This document shows positions 16,601 to 24,976 of a stretch of DNA of 64,000 nt, one piece after another. Numbering within the stretch: position 1 is the first letter of the stretch; each line of letters opens with the position of its first letter. The notes under the pieces are model-generated. The model did not search any database. It worked only from the letters and a program-made list of their open reading frames with translations, and was not told where the DNA came from. Position numbers and translations under genes: made by a program. The stretch is from assembly GCA_016283935.1 (NCBI GenBank), contig JAEENX010000002.1, positions 21,562 through 85,561 on the forward strand, in the 5' to 3' direction. Source of the stretch: Bacilli bacterium. GTDB lineage: Bacteria; Bacillota_I; Bacilli_A; RF39; UBA660.

Positions 16601-17515
16601 CTATACTTCTTCTAATTTTGATAAAAATTCTTCAAATTCCTTAGGAGGTTCAACTTCAAAATGAAGATGTTCTCCAGTAATTGGATGATTAAAATCAATC
16701 GATGTTGAATGTAAGAATTGTCCAAATGAAGTACATGTATCATTTGTATAAACAGGATCATTTACAATTGGGAATCCTATATATGACATATGTACTCTTA
16801 TTTGATGTGTTCTACCTGTTTCAAGAGAACATTTAACTAAAGTATACCCTTTATATTTCTTTAATACTTTAACATGTGTTATAGCATCTTTAGAATTATC
16901 TGCTGTAACAGCCATTTTCTTTCTATTGATTTTATCTCTTCCAATTGGAGCATCAATAGTTGCTGTATCAGATGTAAATTCACCTTTAACTATAGCAATA
17001 TAATCTCTTTTAATTTCATGTCTAGATAACATATCTGATAATATTTGATGTGCTTTATTATTTTTAGCTACTACTATTAAACCAGATGTATCTTTATCTA
17101 TTCTATGAACTATACCAGGTCTTACTTCTCCATTTAAATCAGATAAATTATTAGTATGATACATAAGTGCATTTACTAATGTTCCTGTTTGGTTTCCATT
17201 TCCTGGATGTACTACCATTCCTGATTTTTTATTAACAATAATAATATCATCATCTTCATATACTATATCTACAGGAATATTTTCAGGAGTTATTTCTACA
17301 TCTTCATTATAACCATCAAATACAGTTATAACGTCTCCCTTTCTACATTTGTAATGTGCACTTGTTTTTTTATCATTTACAAGTATAAATTCATTATCTA
17401 TTAGTTTTGCTATTGTTGTTCTTGATTCTTCCAGTTGACTTATTAGATACTTGTCTAGTCTTTCCTCTAGATTCTCCTCCACTGGAATTGTCATCATTAT
17501 TTCTCTTTCTTCCAT
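16601..17515 (-). CDS. Pseudouridine synthase, RluD family
   Basis: A 304-residue RluA/RluD-type enzyme that makes pseudouridine in rRNA. An S4 RNA-binding domain (ERLDKYLISQLEESR) is followed by the catalytic motif HRIDKDTSGLIVVAKN with the nucleophilic Asp, and by GRTHQIRVHM. I chose ATG 17515, six bases after AAAGGGTGAG; ATG 17494 is possible. Either start puts 100-122 bases of the gene inside the 3' end of lspA in another frame. The lspA-rluD order is the same as in Bacillus (lspA-ylyB). Confidence 0.92.
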   Translation of the reverse strand: MEEREIMMTIPVEENLEERLDKYLISQLEESRTTIAKLIDNEFILVNDKKTSAHYKCRKGDVITVFDGYNEDVEITPENIPVDIVYEDDDIIIVNKKSGMVVHPGNGNQTGTLVNALMYHTNNLSDLNGEVRPGIVHRIDKDTSGLIVVAKNNKAHQILSDMLSRHEIKRDYIAIVKGEFTSDTATIDAPIGRDKINRKKMAVTADNSKDAITHVKVLKKYKGYTLVKCSLETGRTHQIRVHMSYIGFPIVNDPVYTNDTCTSFGQFLHSTSIDFNHPITGEHLHFEVEPPKEFEEFLSKLEEV

Positions 17516-17942
17516 CAATCTCACCCTTTATTGTAATTATAAGTAATATAGCTACACCAACAACTATTGCTGAATCAGCTATATTAAATACTGGATAATC
17601 ACCAATACTTATAAAATCTCTTACATATTGAAATATTACTCTATCAATTAAATTACCAAATATACCACCATACATAAATCCAAATGCTATATCAGTTGAT
17701 ATATCTTCTTTATATGAATACATTAATTTATATAAGAATACTGTTATAGCAAATGTTATAAATATTAATACAATTGGATGGCCTGATAATAAAGAAAATG
17801 CAGCACCATCATTTTGAACATATTTTAAACTAAACATGTTATCTATTAATACTATATTCATATTAATTACTTGAGCTATATGTTTTATTAATTGATCTAA
17901 TAATACTACTATAATTGTAACTATCATTTTTCTTAAATTCAT
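17394..17942 (-). CDS. lspA: Lipoprotein signal peptidase
   Basis: LspA removes lipoprotein signal peptides after lipidation. The product has four membrane helices, the motif YVQNDGAAFSLLSG and both catalytic Asp regions, GNLIDRV and FNIADSAIVVG. At 182 residues it is longer than the usual 150-165: after the last helix a 40-residue hydrophilic tail (beginning GRKRNNDDNSSGGESRGK) is read from DNA that also encodes the start of the RluD-type gene in another frame. No stop is found earlier, so the overlap is real in this sequence. Start ATG follows AGGTGAG. Confidence 0.94.
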   Translation of the reverse strand: MNLRKMIVTIIVVLLDQLIKHIAQVINMNIVLIDNMFSLKYVQNDGAAFSLLSGHPIVLIFITFAITVFLYKLMYSYKEDISTDIAFGFMYGGIFGNLIDRVIFQYVRDFISIGDYPVFNIADSAIVVGVAILLIITIKGEIDGRKRNNDDNSSGGESRGKTRQVSNKSTGRIKNNNSKTNR

Positions 17943-17979
17943 ACGAACTCACCTACTTAATTATACTATTTTTAGGGAA

Positions 17980-18007
17980 AATAAAAAAGTCTTATAGACT
18001 TTTTTTA
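17980..18007 (-). terminator. Terminator of the VAGE-repeat protein gene
   Basis: Minus-strand stem AAAAAAGTCT/AGACTTTTTT with three-base loop, overlapping the stop at 18005. Confidence 0.75.
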
Positions 18008-19354
18008 TTTTGTTACCATTGCTGATATTATTTCATTAGTAATTGGCTCTCCACCTATTACTTGAGTATTTCTTCTTATTTCAACATTTTCACCTTTAAC
18101 AAAATCATTTGTTACTTGGCAATAAGTAATAGTATTATTTTCAAATGTAATTGGACATTGAGTAATACTTGAACCATCTAATGAATAAGTTGTAACTACT
18201 TTTTCAATTCTACTAAATGCACCATTTTTTAATATTAGTATAGTTGTTGGATTACCTAATTGGAAGGTAGAAGCTTTTGTATATAATACTACTCCTCCAT
18301 CAAATTGAACTGCTAAATACGAATTAATCATATTAGTTATTAGGTCTTCATTATATTTAGTATAGTTTCTATTTATACCACTTATTTTAGCATCTTGATA
18401 TAAGAATGATACATCATCTCTATATTGATTACCATCATATGATCTATTTAATTTAACACTGAACTTTTGACCACCTACAAGTGTTCCATAGTTTAATGTT
18501 ATATCAACGTTTTCCATATCCTTATTATAATCAAAATTATATTTTTTTAATTGAGTAATAATTGTTTCATCATTAAACTTTGCATCTAGTTCAACAGTAC
18601 CAGTTGTTTTACTTGATGAAGATGGATCCATTGGTTCATAGTCATCTATTATTTCAGTAGTACCACCTTTAGGCGTTGGTTTTATTTTAGGTAATATAAC
18701 TTTTGTATAATACATTACTCCTGCAAAGAATAATACAGATATTAATGCAGCTATTCTTGCAACCATCATTCCTGTATTACCTTTAGGTGCTTCTTTTTCC
18801 ATTTTCTTTAATGCATCATCTTTAGCTATGAAATTTGTAATAAATTCATCTTCTTCAGTCATTTCAATTTTAACATTATCTTTTTCTACTTTTGCTGTTT
18901 CTCCAGCAACATTTGATGCAACCATTTCACCAGCAACGCTTGATCCAACTATTTCACCCGCAACATTTGAAGCAGGTATTTTTTCCACTGATTCCGATTC
19001 AGATGTATCAACTTTTGCAATATCTTCTTCTGGTTCAGCAATTGCTTCTTGTTTATCTTCAATGATTTCACCAGCAACGCTTGATCCAACTGTTTCTCCA
19101 GCAACATCAGATCCATGTTCTTCTTTTATATTATTATCTAAAGATTTAATATCATTAATATTAATAACCTCTGTTGGTTCTTCTCTAGGCTTTTCTACAA
19201 CAGGTGATTCAACAACCTTTTTTTTCTTTTTCTTTTTTGTTGGAAGTTCAAATCCGTCTGACTTTTTTTCAGGTTCATCAAATACAGACTTACGACAATT
19301 TGGGCAAACTGTCTTATCATCTTCAAATACAAATTTACAATGTCTGCATTTCAT
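18005..19354 (-). CDS. Zinc-ribbon membrane protein with VAGE repeats
   Basis: A 449-residue protein. A zinc ribbon opens it (CRHCKFVFEDDKTVCPNC), then a Lys run, then a long disordered acidic cytoplasmic region carrying five nonapeptide copies of the type SNVAGEIVG, a single membrane segment (about residues 205-228) and an extracellular domain of about 220 residues with no family I recognise. Start ATG 19354 follows AGAGGGTG; GTG codons upstream overlap this site. It lies next to two other zinc-ribbon proteins, each with its own promoter and terminator. Function unknown. Confidence 0.8.
   Translation of the reverse strand: MKCRHCKFVFEDDKTVCPNCRKSVFDEPEKKSDGFELPTKKKKKKKVVESPVVEKPREEPTEVININDIKSLDNNIKEEHGSDVAGETVGSSVAGEIIEDKQEAIAEPEEDIAKVDTSESESVEKIPASNVAGEIVGSSVAGEMVASNVAGETAKVEKDNVKIEMTEEDEFITNFIAKDDALKKMEKEAPKGNTGMMVARIAALISVLFFAGVMYYTKVILPKIKPTPKGGTTEIIDDYEPMDPSSSSKTTGTVELDAKFNDETIITQLKKYNFDYNKDMENVDITLNYGTLVGGQKFSVKLNRSYDGNQYRDDVSFLYQDAKISGINRNYTKYNEDLITNMINSYLAVQFDGGVVLYTKASTFQLGNPTTILILKNGAFSRIEKVVTTYSLDGSSITQCPITFENNTITYCQVTNDFVKGENVEIRRNTQVIGGEPITNEIISAMVTK
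18898..18976 (-). repeat. Tandem 27-base repeat, three units
   Basis: Three 27-base units inside the gene at 18005-19354, encoding S-x-V-A-G-E plus three variable residues. Units differ at several bases, so the array is diverged rather than freshly expanded. Confidence 0.75.
19067..19113 (-). repeat. Tandem 27-base repeat, two units
   Basis: Second block of the same 27-base family (SDVAGETVG, SSVAGEIIE), about 90 bases from the first block within the same gene. Confidence 0.7.
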
Positions 19355-19395
19355 CACACGCACCCTCTTCCCTATTATTAATATATTATATCATA

Positions 19396-19423
19396 ATAAA
19401 AAGAAGTATTAAATACTTCTTTT
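19396..19423 (-). terminator. Intrinsic terminator
   Basis: Minus-strand stem AAGAAGTATT/AATACTTCTT with a U tract, at the end of the zinc-ribbon gene 19425-20447. Confidence 0.75.
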
Positions 19424-19424
19424 A

Positions 19425-20447
19425 TTATTTCCAAAAACCTTTAATAATTTCTCCATCTTCAAATGTAATTTCGTCATTTGCTATATTAGCAATTTGCTCA
19501 ATTCCATTTTCAGCATCATATTCTTTTATGTATGAATACTTACCTTCTTTAATTAATGAAGATTTATTATTGTATATGCTTTCTATATCTTCTGTTGAGA
19601 ATAATCCAGTTATATTTGAATATATAACTTGAGTTTCATTTATTACATATACATAGAATTTATTATTAATAAATACATTTATATAATAATAATCTTTATC
19701 AGTTCCTTTTATTACTTGATCTTCTATTGTATATATTTCAGTTTTTAAGATAGTGTCATATAAACTCATTAAGTTATAACTGTTATCTTGAATAATAGGT
19801 TCTCCTATCATTGTATTATCTAAGAATATCTTTAAAACTGGTTTATATGAAGTATTATCTTTAGTTATTTCATAACTATATTTTAATGTATGGCTATTAC
19901 TATTTAATATAACTTCTTTAGAAGAATTTCTTATTTCAGTATCTACATTTACCATTGCTGTTGTAGTAGTTTCAACAGTAGTTGTTGTTGTTTCTTTCTT
20001 ATTAGTAAAACATAATACATCTTTTTGGCATAAATAATATGTTATTCCTAATGCACTTGATAAGAATAAAACTACTAATATTATTATTAATAAAACTGGT
20101 CTTTTCTTTCTTGGTTTCTTAACTGATTCTAATTGTTTTATATTAACTTTTACTTGTTCCATTTCAGATGTATACATTAATTCATCTCTCATGGCTTTTC
20201 TTCTTTGTTCTTCTTCATCAGGAGTAAGTTTTTCTACAACTACTTCCTCACTTACAACAGGAATAACAGAAGTTTTTTCTTCTTCTTCCTCTTTTGACAT
20301 TGGTTCAATTGGTTTAACTACAACTGGTACAGCTTGAGTCTTACCAAAGTCAATTGGTTCAACTATATTACTAGCTATAGGATTACCACATGCTTTGCAA
20401 AAATTTATTTTATTTTCATTTTCAGCACCACATCTAGGACAAATCAT
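19425..20447 (-). CDS. Zinc-ribbon membrane protein with Thr-rich stalk
   Basis: A 340-residue protein starting at ATG 20447 (AAAGG eight bases upstream); longer readings use poor starts. Order: a zinc ribbon (CPRCGAENENK, then FCKACGNPI), a Glu/Val-rich cytoplasmic linker, a basic RKKRP stop-transfer, one membrane helix (about 127-149), a Thr-rich stalk (ETTTTTVETTTT) and an extracellular domain of about 160 residues. The extracellular domain is unrecognised. Zinc ribbon plus helix plus external domain resembles proteins such as YvbJ/TcaA only in layout. Confidence 0.8.
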   Translation of the reverse strand: MICPRCGAENENKINFCKACGNPIASNIVEPIDFGKTQAVPVVVKPIEPMSKEEEEEKTSVIPVVSEEVVVEKLTPDEEEQRRKAMRDELMYTSEMEQVKVNIKQLESVKKPRKKRPVLLIIILVVLFLSSALGITYYLCQKDVLCFTNKKETTTTTVETTTTAMVNVDTEIRNSSKEVILNSNSHTLKYSYEITKDNTSYKPVLKIFLDNTMIGEPIIQDNSYNLMSLYDTILKTEIYTIEDQVIKGTDKDYYYINVFINNKFYVYVINETQVIYSNITGLFSTEDIESIYNNKSSLIKEGKYSYIKEYDAENGIEQIANIANDEITFEDGEIIKGFWK

Positions 20448-20489
20448 ACAACCAAACCTTTCTACTATAAAAATTATATAATCATTACA

Positions 20490-20522
20490 TAAAAAAAGCA
20501 ATCAATATGATTGCTTATTTTT
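20490..20522 (-). terminator. Terminator of the SPFH gene
   Basis: Minus-strand stem AAGCAATCA/TGATTGCTT followed by U7. Confidence 0.8.
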
Positions 20523-20529
20523 ATAAAAT

Positions 20530-21708
20530 TTATTTAATTTCAGCTCCACAGTTTGAACAGAATTTTCCACTTACTGGTTGTCCACATTGTGAGCAAAACT
20601 TAGCAGCTACTGTTTCAACATTTTCTTTAACTGGAACTTCTTGAGTTAGGTTAACTTCACCTGGTTGTGCAGTAGGAACAGATCCTCCAGCAACTTCTCC
20701 AGTTTGCATTCCAGCAGCAGCTCCCATAGCAGTTGCACCAAATGCTTGAGTCATGTTAGCTCCCATGAATCCCATCATTGCTCCATTTTCATTTGCAGCA
20801 GCTTTCTTCATTGCTTCACCAGTAGCAGCAGCCATTGTTCCAGCCATATTGTCTGAGTAAGCTTTACCCATTCTCTTAGTAGAAGCAATTTCTTTATCCA
20901 TTTCTCTAACGATTTCTCTAGATTCTTCAGAAGCATTAACGTTTAATGCCATATCGATTATTTCTAATCCATATTGACTTCTCCATGAATCATCTAATAA
21001 ATCGTTCATTAATTTAACAATGTCATTTTTGTATCCTTGTACTTGAGTAAATGATACATTATTTTGAATCATTAAGTTACTAATTGCAGTTGATACATTT
21101 GAACTAAATTGTTGTTTTAATTGTCCTCCTACTACTTCGTCAGCTGTAACGATATCAGCAGCATTACCACCAATAACTTCAGCAACTAATACAGTTGGAT
21201 CAACTACTTTGAATGAATAATCACCATTGAATGTAATTTCAATTGATTCATAAATTGGATCTTGAATTGTTACAGGTTGTTGAGAACCAAAATGGTTATT
21301 CATTACTTTCTTTATATTAATATAATATACTCTTTGATCTTTTGCAGGTTGTCCACCATAAGTAATACGATCTCCAATTCTCTTAATTGAATCTCCTATT
21401 CCTTTGAAGAAACCACCTTCAAATACTGATGGTTCTGAAGAAGTATCCCAAATAAATTCTCCAGCTTCAGCACTAAATTCTTTAATTGCACCATTTTCAA
21501 TGATCATCATTGCATATCCTTCTGGTACAGCAATTTTACTACCATTAGAAATAATTCCTTCAGTAGCACCTTTGTTAGCATCTCCATGATTAACTGTTCC
21601 TCTGATAACTAAGGCTCTATCATCAACTTGTGGCATAGTCACATACTCTTTAAATTGATCGCCTACTACTTGAGAAGCAGAATCAGTTATAGCTTTAATT
21701 AATCCCAT
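20530..21708 (-). CDS. SPFH-domain protein with C-terminal zinc ribbon (YdjI-like)
   Basis: A 392-residue cytosolic SPFH/band-7 protein of the virion-core-like YdjI family. The SPFH fold covers about residues 20-260 (VPEGYAMMIIENGAI; later IIDMALNVNASEESREIVR), an Ala/Met/Gly-rich stretch follows, and a paired zinc ribbon closes it (KFCSQCGQPVSGKFCSNCG). No membrane helix is seen. YdjI in Bacillus sits with membrane-stress phage-shock-type genes; here it is monocistronic beside two membrane zinc-ribbon proteins. Confidence 0.87.
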   Translation of the reverse strand: MGLIKAITDSASQVVGDQFKEYVTMPQVDDRALVIRGTVNHGDANKGATEGIISNGSKIAVPEGYAMMIIENGAIKEFSAEAGEFIWDTSSEPSVFEGGFFKGIGDSIKRIGDRITYGGQPAKDQRVYYINIKKVMNNHFGSQQPVTIQDPIYESIEITFNGDYSFKVVDPTVLVAEVIGGNAADIVTADEVVGGQLKQQFSSNVSTAISNLMIQNNVSFTQVQGYKNDIVKLMNDLLDDSWRSQYGLEIIDMALNVNASEESREIVREMDKEIASTKRMGKAYSDNMAGTMAAATGEAMKKAAANENGAMMGFMGANMTQAFGATAMGAAAGMQTGEVAGGSVPTAQPGEVNLTQEVPVKENVETVAAKFCSQCGQPVSGKFCSNCGAEIK

Positions 21709-21739
21709 ACTATTTCTCCTTTTAAATTAATCTAATATT

Positions 21740-21748
21740 ATTATAGCA
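21740..21748 (-). promoter_or_regulatory. Extended -10 promoter of the SPFH gene
   Basis: TGCTATAAT on the minus strand, 31 bases before the start codon. Confidence 0.6.
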
Positions 21749-21794
21749 TATATAAATTATAAACAAGTATTTTTTTCATTTAGTTTACTATAAA

Positions 21795-21821
21795 ATAAAA
21801 ACTCCTTTTATAAGGAGTTTA
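21795..21821 (-). terminator. Terminator of gltX
   Basis: Stem AAACTCCTT/AAGGAGTTT on the minus strand overlapping the gltX stop, followed by a short U-rich tract. Confidence 0.7.
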
Positions 21822-23451
21822 TTCTTTTAACTATCTCTTCTTTTCCAAGAAGTTTCATAATTTCATAAAGGTCTGGAGTTTGATCTTTAGATGTAAGAGC
21901 TACTCTTATAACAGTAGATACATCTGCAACATTACCTTTATAGTTATCTGGATTTTCTTTATATGCTTTCATATCAGAAGTATATCCATCTAAACTTTCA
22001 GTTAATTCTTTAACATGATTGAACCATGCTTCTTTATCATCAGATTCATTATAGAAATTATTAATATATTTATCTAAGATATCTTTAATTTCATTTAAAT
22101 CATTTATCTTACCCCAAGCATAACTTTCAGGTTTATATAAATCATTATACATATACCAAATAGAATTTTTAACATCAGACCAACAAGAATAATCTTTTCT
22201 TGGTTTCTTTTGTTCTCTTTCAATATTTAATATAGCTTTTGTATAATCAACATCTTTGTTAATAACTGCATTGAATTCTTCATCATATTCTTTAGTCCAT
22301 GTATTTAGGAAATCAAATACTTGGTCTTTAGTTAATCTAGAAATATAATTCTTAGAAATATTATCTAACTTATCTAAATCGAATAATGCTCCTGATGGAC
22401 TCATCTTTTTAGCAGAGAATTCGAAATCAGTAAATGGAGCATCTGGATGTCCTTCTCTCCATGCTTCATAGTTAGAGTTAGCTATAGTCATGATAGCTTC
22501 AATAACTGCATAGATTGGATATCCTTTTTCTTCATAGTAAGTCATTCTTGCTTCTGGATCTAAACGTTTAGAAATCTTTCTAATCTTATCTCCATCTTTC
22601 TTTAAGATTAATGGAGTATGAACATATTTAGGCATTTTGAATCCGAATGTTTTGAATAATTCATAATGAGTTGGAATAGATGACATCCATTCTTGTCCTC
22701 TTATAACATGAGTAGTTCTCATTAAATGATCATCTACTAAATGAGCAAAGTGATATGTTGGAAGTTCAGTTGATGATTTATAGATAATTGTATCTATATC
22801 ATTTTCATGTAAATCCATTTCTCCATTTGCTAAATCATTAAATTTGAATTTATTATTGAAGTTTCCTTCACTCTTTAATCTAACTGTATATTGTTCACCA
22901 GCTTTAATCTTTTCAGCTGCTTCATCTGGAGTTAGATTTCTACTCTTAGCAAATTTACCATATATACCAATTCTTACTTTTGCTTTTGATTGATTTTCTC
23001 TTATAACATCCATTTCTTCTTGAGTCATGAAACATGGATATGCTTTCCCTTCAGCAATTAAATATTTAATAAATGCTTTATAAATATCTTTTCTTTCAGA
23101 TTGGATATAAGGACCATATGAACCTTTAGTTTCTCCACCCTTAATTTCATATTCATCTGGATGGAATTCGTAATGATCTAATACATGCATGATGTATTCA
23201 ACAGCACCTTCTACTTCTCTTGCTTGGTCTGTATCTTCATTTCTTAAGAAGAATACTCCATTTGATCTTTTAGCAATTACATAGTCACATACTACTGAAT
23301 AGAAATTACCAATATGCATAAATCCAGTTGGAGATGGAGCATATCTTGTTACTACAGTTCCTTCTGGTCTTTCAGGATATTCTTTTTCATAATCTTCTAT
23401 AGTTTTTGTAATATCAGGGAACATTAAATCCGCTAATTCTTTAGTTGTCAT
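21808..23451 (-). CDS. gltX: Glutamyl-tRNA synthetase
   Basis: Charges tRNA-Glu (and perhaps tRNA-Gln for transamidation) with glutamate. The 547-residue product carries the class I HIGH region APSPTGFMHIGNFYS near residue 42 and the KMSKS equivalent KISKR. It is longer than the common 480-500 residues because of an N-terminal extension of about 30 residues and insertions in the C-terminal anticodon-binding part; this form is found in some Firmicutes. No T-box leader fits in the short upstream region. Transcribed alone. Confidence 0.95.
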   Translation of the reverse strand: MTTKELADLMFPDITKTIEDYEKEYPERPEGTVVTRYAPSPTGFMHIGNFYSVVCDYVIAKRSNGVFFLRNEDTDQAREVEGAVEYIMHVLDHYEFHPDEYEIKGGETKGSYGPYIQSERKDIYKAFIKYLIAEGKAYPCFMTQEEMDVIRENQSKAKVRIGIYGKFAKSRNLTPDEAAEKIKAGEQYTVRLKSEGNFNNKFKFNDLANGEMDLHENDIDTIIYKSSTELPTYHFAHLVDDHLMRTTHVIRGQEWMSSIPTHYELFKTFGFKMPKYVHTPLILKKDGDKIRKISKRLDPEARMTYYEEKGYPIYAVIEAIMTIANSNYEAWREGHPDAPFTDFEFSAKKMSPSGALFDLDKLDNISKNYISRLTKDQVFDFLNTWTKEYDEEFNAVINKDVDYTKAILNIEREQKKPRKDYSCWSDVKNSIWYMYNDLYKPESYAWGKINDLNEIKDILDKYINNFYNESDDKEAWFNHVKELTESLDGYTSDMKAYKENPDNYKGNVADVSTVIRVALTSKDQTPDLYEIMKLLGKEEIVKRINSL

Positions 23452-23514
23452 AAAAACACCTCTTTTTTGTACTATATAATTATACTCGTAAAGTATAATT
23501 TATTCAATAATTAA

Positions 23515-23546
23515 ATAAAAAAGGAAGAATTAATCTTCCTTCTTTT
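23515..23546 (-). terminator. Intrinsic terminator
   Basis: Minus-strand stem AAGGAAGA/TCTTCCTT with U tail at the end of the gene 23530-24279. Confidence 0.75.
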
Positions 23547-24279
23547 TACCAACTTGTTTTTTCTTATTTTTAATTTGTTTACTTTCACCTACTGCAATAG
23601 CATCTTGAACAGCCATATAACCAATTATGTAAGCTACACCTAAACAAATAGCTGCAAGTAACATAGCCCATGCATATGCAAATAATGTTGCTATTACAAA
23701 GTATAGAATCATAATACCAAATGTATTAAATACTATAGTTACTAATAAATGTCTTAAGTATTCTTCATCATATAATTTTCCAAGTTTAGCAAGTGAATAT
23801 AATACACATATACCTGGAAGAATTAAATAAATGATATATAAAGTAAATTTAATATTTGATTGACTATCTTTCATAAAGTTGAAATATAGAACTCTATAAA
23901 CTAATTGTCCTAAATTATTTTGATCATAGAACATTGCTATGTAAGTACATACACCAGCAAATATTGTAAGTATTAATGTAATTACTAAGAATACACAAAA
24001 TTTAATATCTTTCTTTTCTTTTGATAAGAAATATCTAGCAATTATTAATATAATATATATTAATATTAGTCCTACAAATATTTTAACGAATTCATCATTA
24101 AATAAATGAGGTAAAACTACACTTCCTAAATTATCCATTAATCCTTTGAATGAACCTATTGCTTTATATGAAGTAACAAAGGCAACAATAAGATTTATTT
24201 CAGATATAATATAAATCAATATTAAAGGTGCATATTCAGAAAAAATTAATGTTTTTAAACTTTCCCAAATTTTCTTCAT
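23530..24279 (-). CDS. Polytopic membrane protein, unknown
   Basis: A 249-residue protein with about seven membrane segments and a basic Lys-rich C-terminal tail (KQIKNKKKQVGKKKED). No motif points to a family or transport function. I chose ATG 24279 over the GTG at 24282 because it is the standard codon in the same frame with GGGATGATTTGTG upstream. It stands alone between gltX and the trpS operon. Confidence 0.75.
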   Translation of the reverse strand: MKKIWESLKTLIFSEYAPLILIYIISEINLIVAFVTSYKAIGSFKGLMDNLGSVVLPHLFNDEFVKIFVGLILIYIILIIARYFLSKEKKDIKFCVFLVITLILTIFAGVCTYIAMFYDQNNLGQLVYRVLYFNFMKDSQSNIKFTLYIIYLILPGICVLYSLAKLGKLYDEEYLRHLLVTIVFNTFGIMILYFVIATLFAYAWAMLLAAICLGVAYIIGYMAVQDAIAVGESKQIKNKKKQVGKKKED

Positions 24280-24319
24280 CACAAATCATCCCTTCTTGGC
24301 TTTATTATACAACAATTAT

Positions 24320-24349
24320 ATAAAAAAGTGCAAAAATTTGCACTTTTTA
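24320..24349 (-). terminator. Terminator of the trpS operon
   Basis: Stem AAAAAGTGCAAA/TTTGCACTTTTT on the minus strand, directly after the stop of the 35-residue peptide gene. Confidence 0.8.
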
Positions 24350-24454
24350 TACTGTAATAATTTTTAAATTAACTAGAATAAAGAAAGTTAATAAAACTAA
24401 TATTCCAGCTACTATTATTATCTTTGTTACAACACTCGATTTATTCTTTTTCAT
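24347..24454 (-). CDS. 35-residue single-helix membrane peptide
   Basis: A short gene missed by length cut-offs. ATG 24454 follows TAGGTGAT, eight bases after the stop of the anchored protein gene. The peptide has a basic start (MKKNKSSVVTK) and one membrane helix to residue 31. The operon terminator follows its stop immediately, which supports it as the last translated gene. No family recognised; it could assist the neighbouring anchored protein. Confidence 0.6.
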   Translation of the reverse strand: MKKNKSSVVTKIIIVAGILVLLTFFILVNLKIITV

Positions 24455-24462
24455 ATTATCAC

Positions 24463-24969
24463 CTATTTTATAAAAATATCATGAATTGTTTTACCATCTA
24501 GTTTAATTTTATTATCTTCTAATACTTCTATTTTAACTTCTTCTGAAACTTCAACTGTCTTATCACCATTTACTCTACTATTAAAATTTATAGTATTTTC
24601 ATCTACTAAAGTACCTTTATATATTACTTTAGACTCTGATTTTAAAACACAGTTATCAACAGAAATATTACATTCATATGTTTTGCTACCATAGATATAT
24701 TCTACTTCATTATTATCATTAAATGTAACTGAACTATTTGGTAAATATCTCATAACTATTTTACTATTAGTTGGATTATTAACATAACTACTATTAGCTT
24801 CTTTAAATGCTTTCCAATTCTTATCAATATCATATTCATTATATTGATAATTCCATGTTCCTAAATACTTGTTTTTAGTTTTAGTATTTTTATTTATTAT
24901 AATAAATCCACCTACTAATATGGCTATTATTAACAAAATAATTACTATTATTAATATTTTCTTTTTCAT
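24463..24969 (-). CDS. Membrane-anchored extracellular protein
   Basis: A 168-residue protein with a basic start and an uncleaved-type signal anchor (residues 5-27), then a small beta-rich domain beginning YLGTWNYQYN, a style seen in lipocalin-like anchored domains. No Cys after the helix, so it is not a lipoprotein. It lies seven bases after trpS and before a 35-residue membrane peptide in the same message. Confidence 0.75.
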   Translation of the reverse strand: MKKKILIIVIILLIIAILVGGFIIINKNTKTKNKYLGTWNYQYNEYDIDKNWKAFKEANSSYVNNPTNSKIVMRYLPNSSVTFNDNNEVEYIYGSKTYECNISVDNCVLKSESKVIYKGTLVDENTINFNSRVNGDKTVEVSEEVKIEVLEDNKIKLDGKTIHDIFIK

Positions 24970-24976
24970 ATAAAGC

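Noticed and set aside
18898..19113. CRISPR-like array
   Set aside because: The 27-base units are in frame inside a coding gene, lack spacers and encode a peptide repeat.
18828..19632. Plus-strand frames opposite the zinc-ribbon genes
   Set aside because: Low-complexity shadows of minus-strand repeats and Lys runs.
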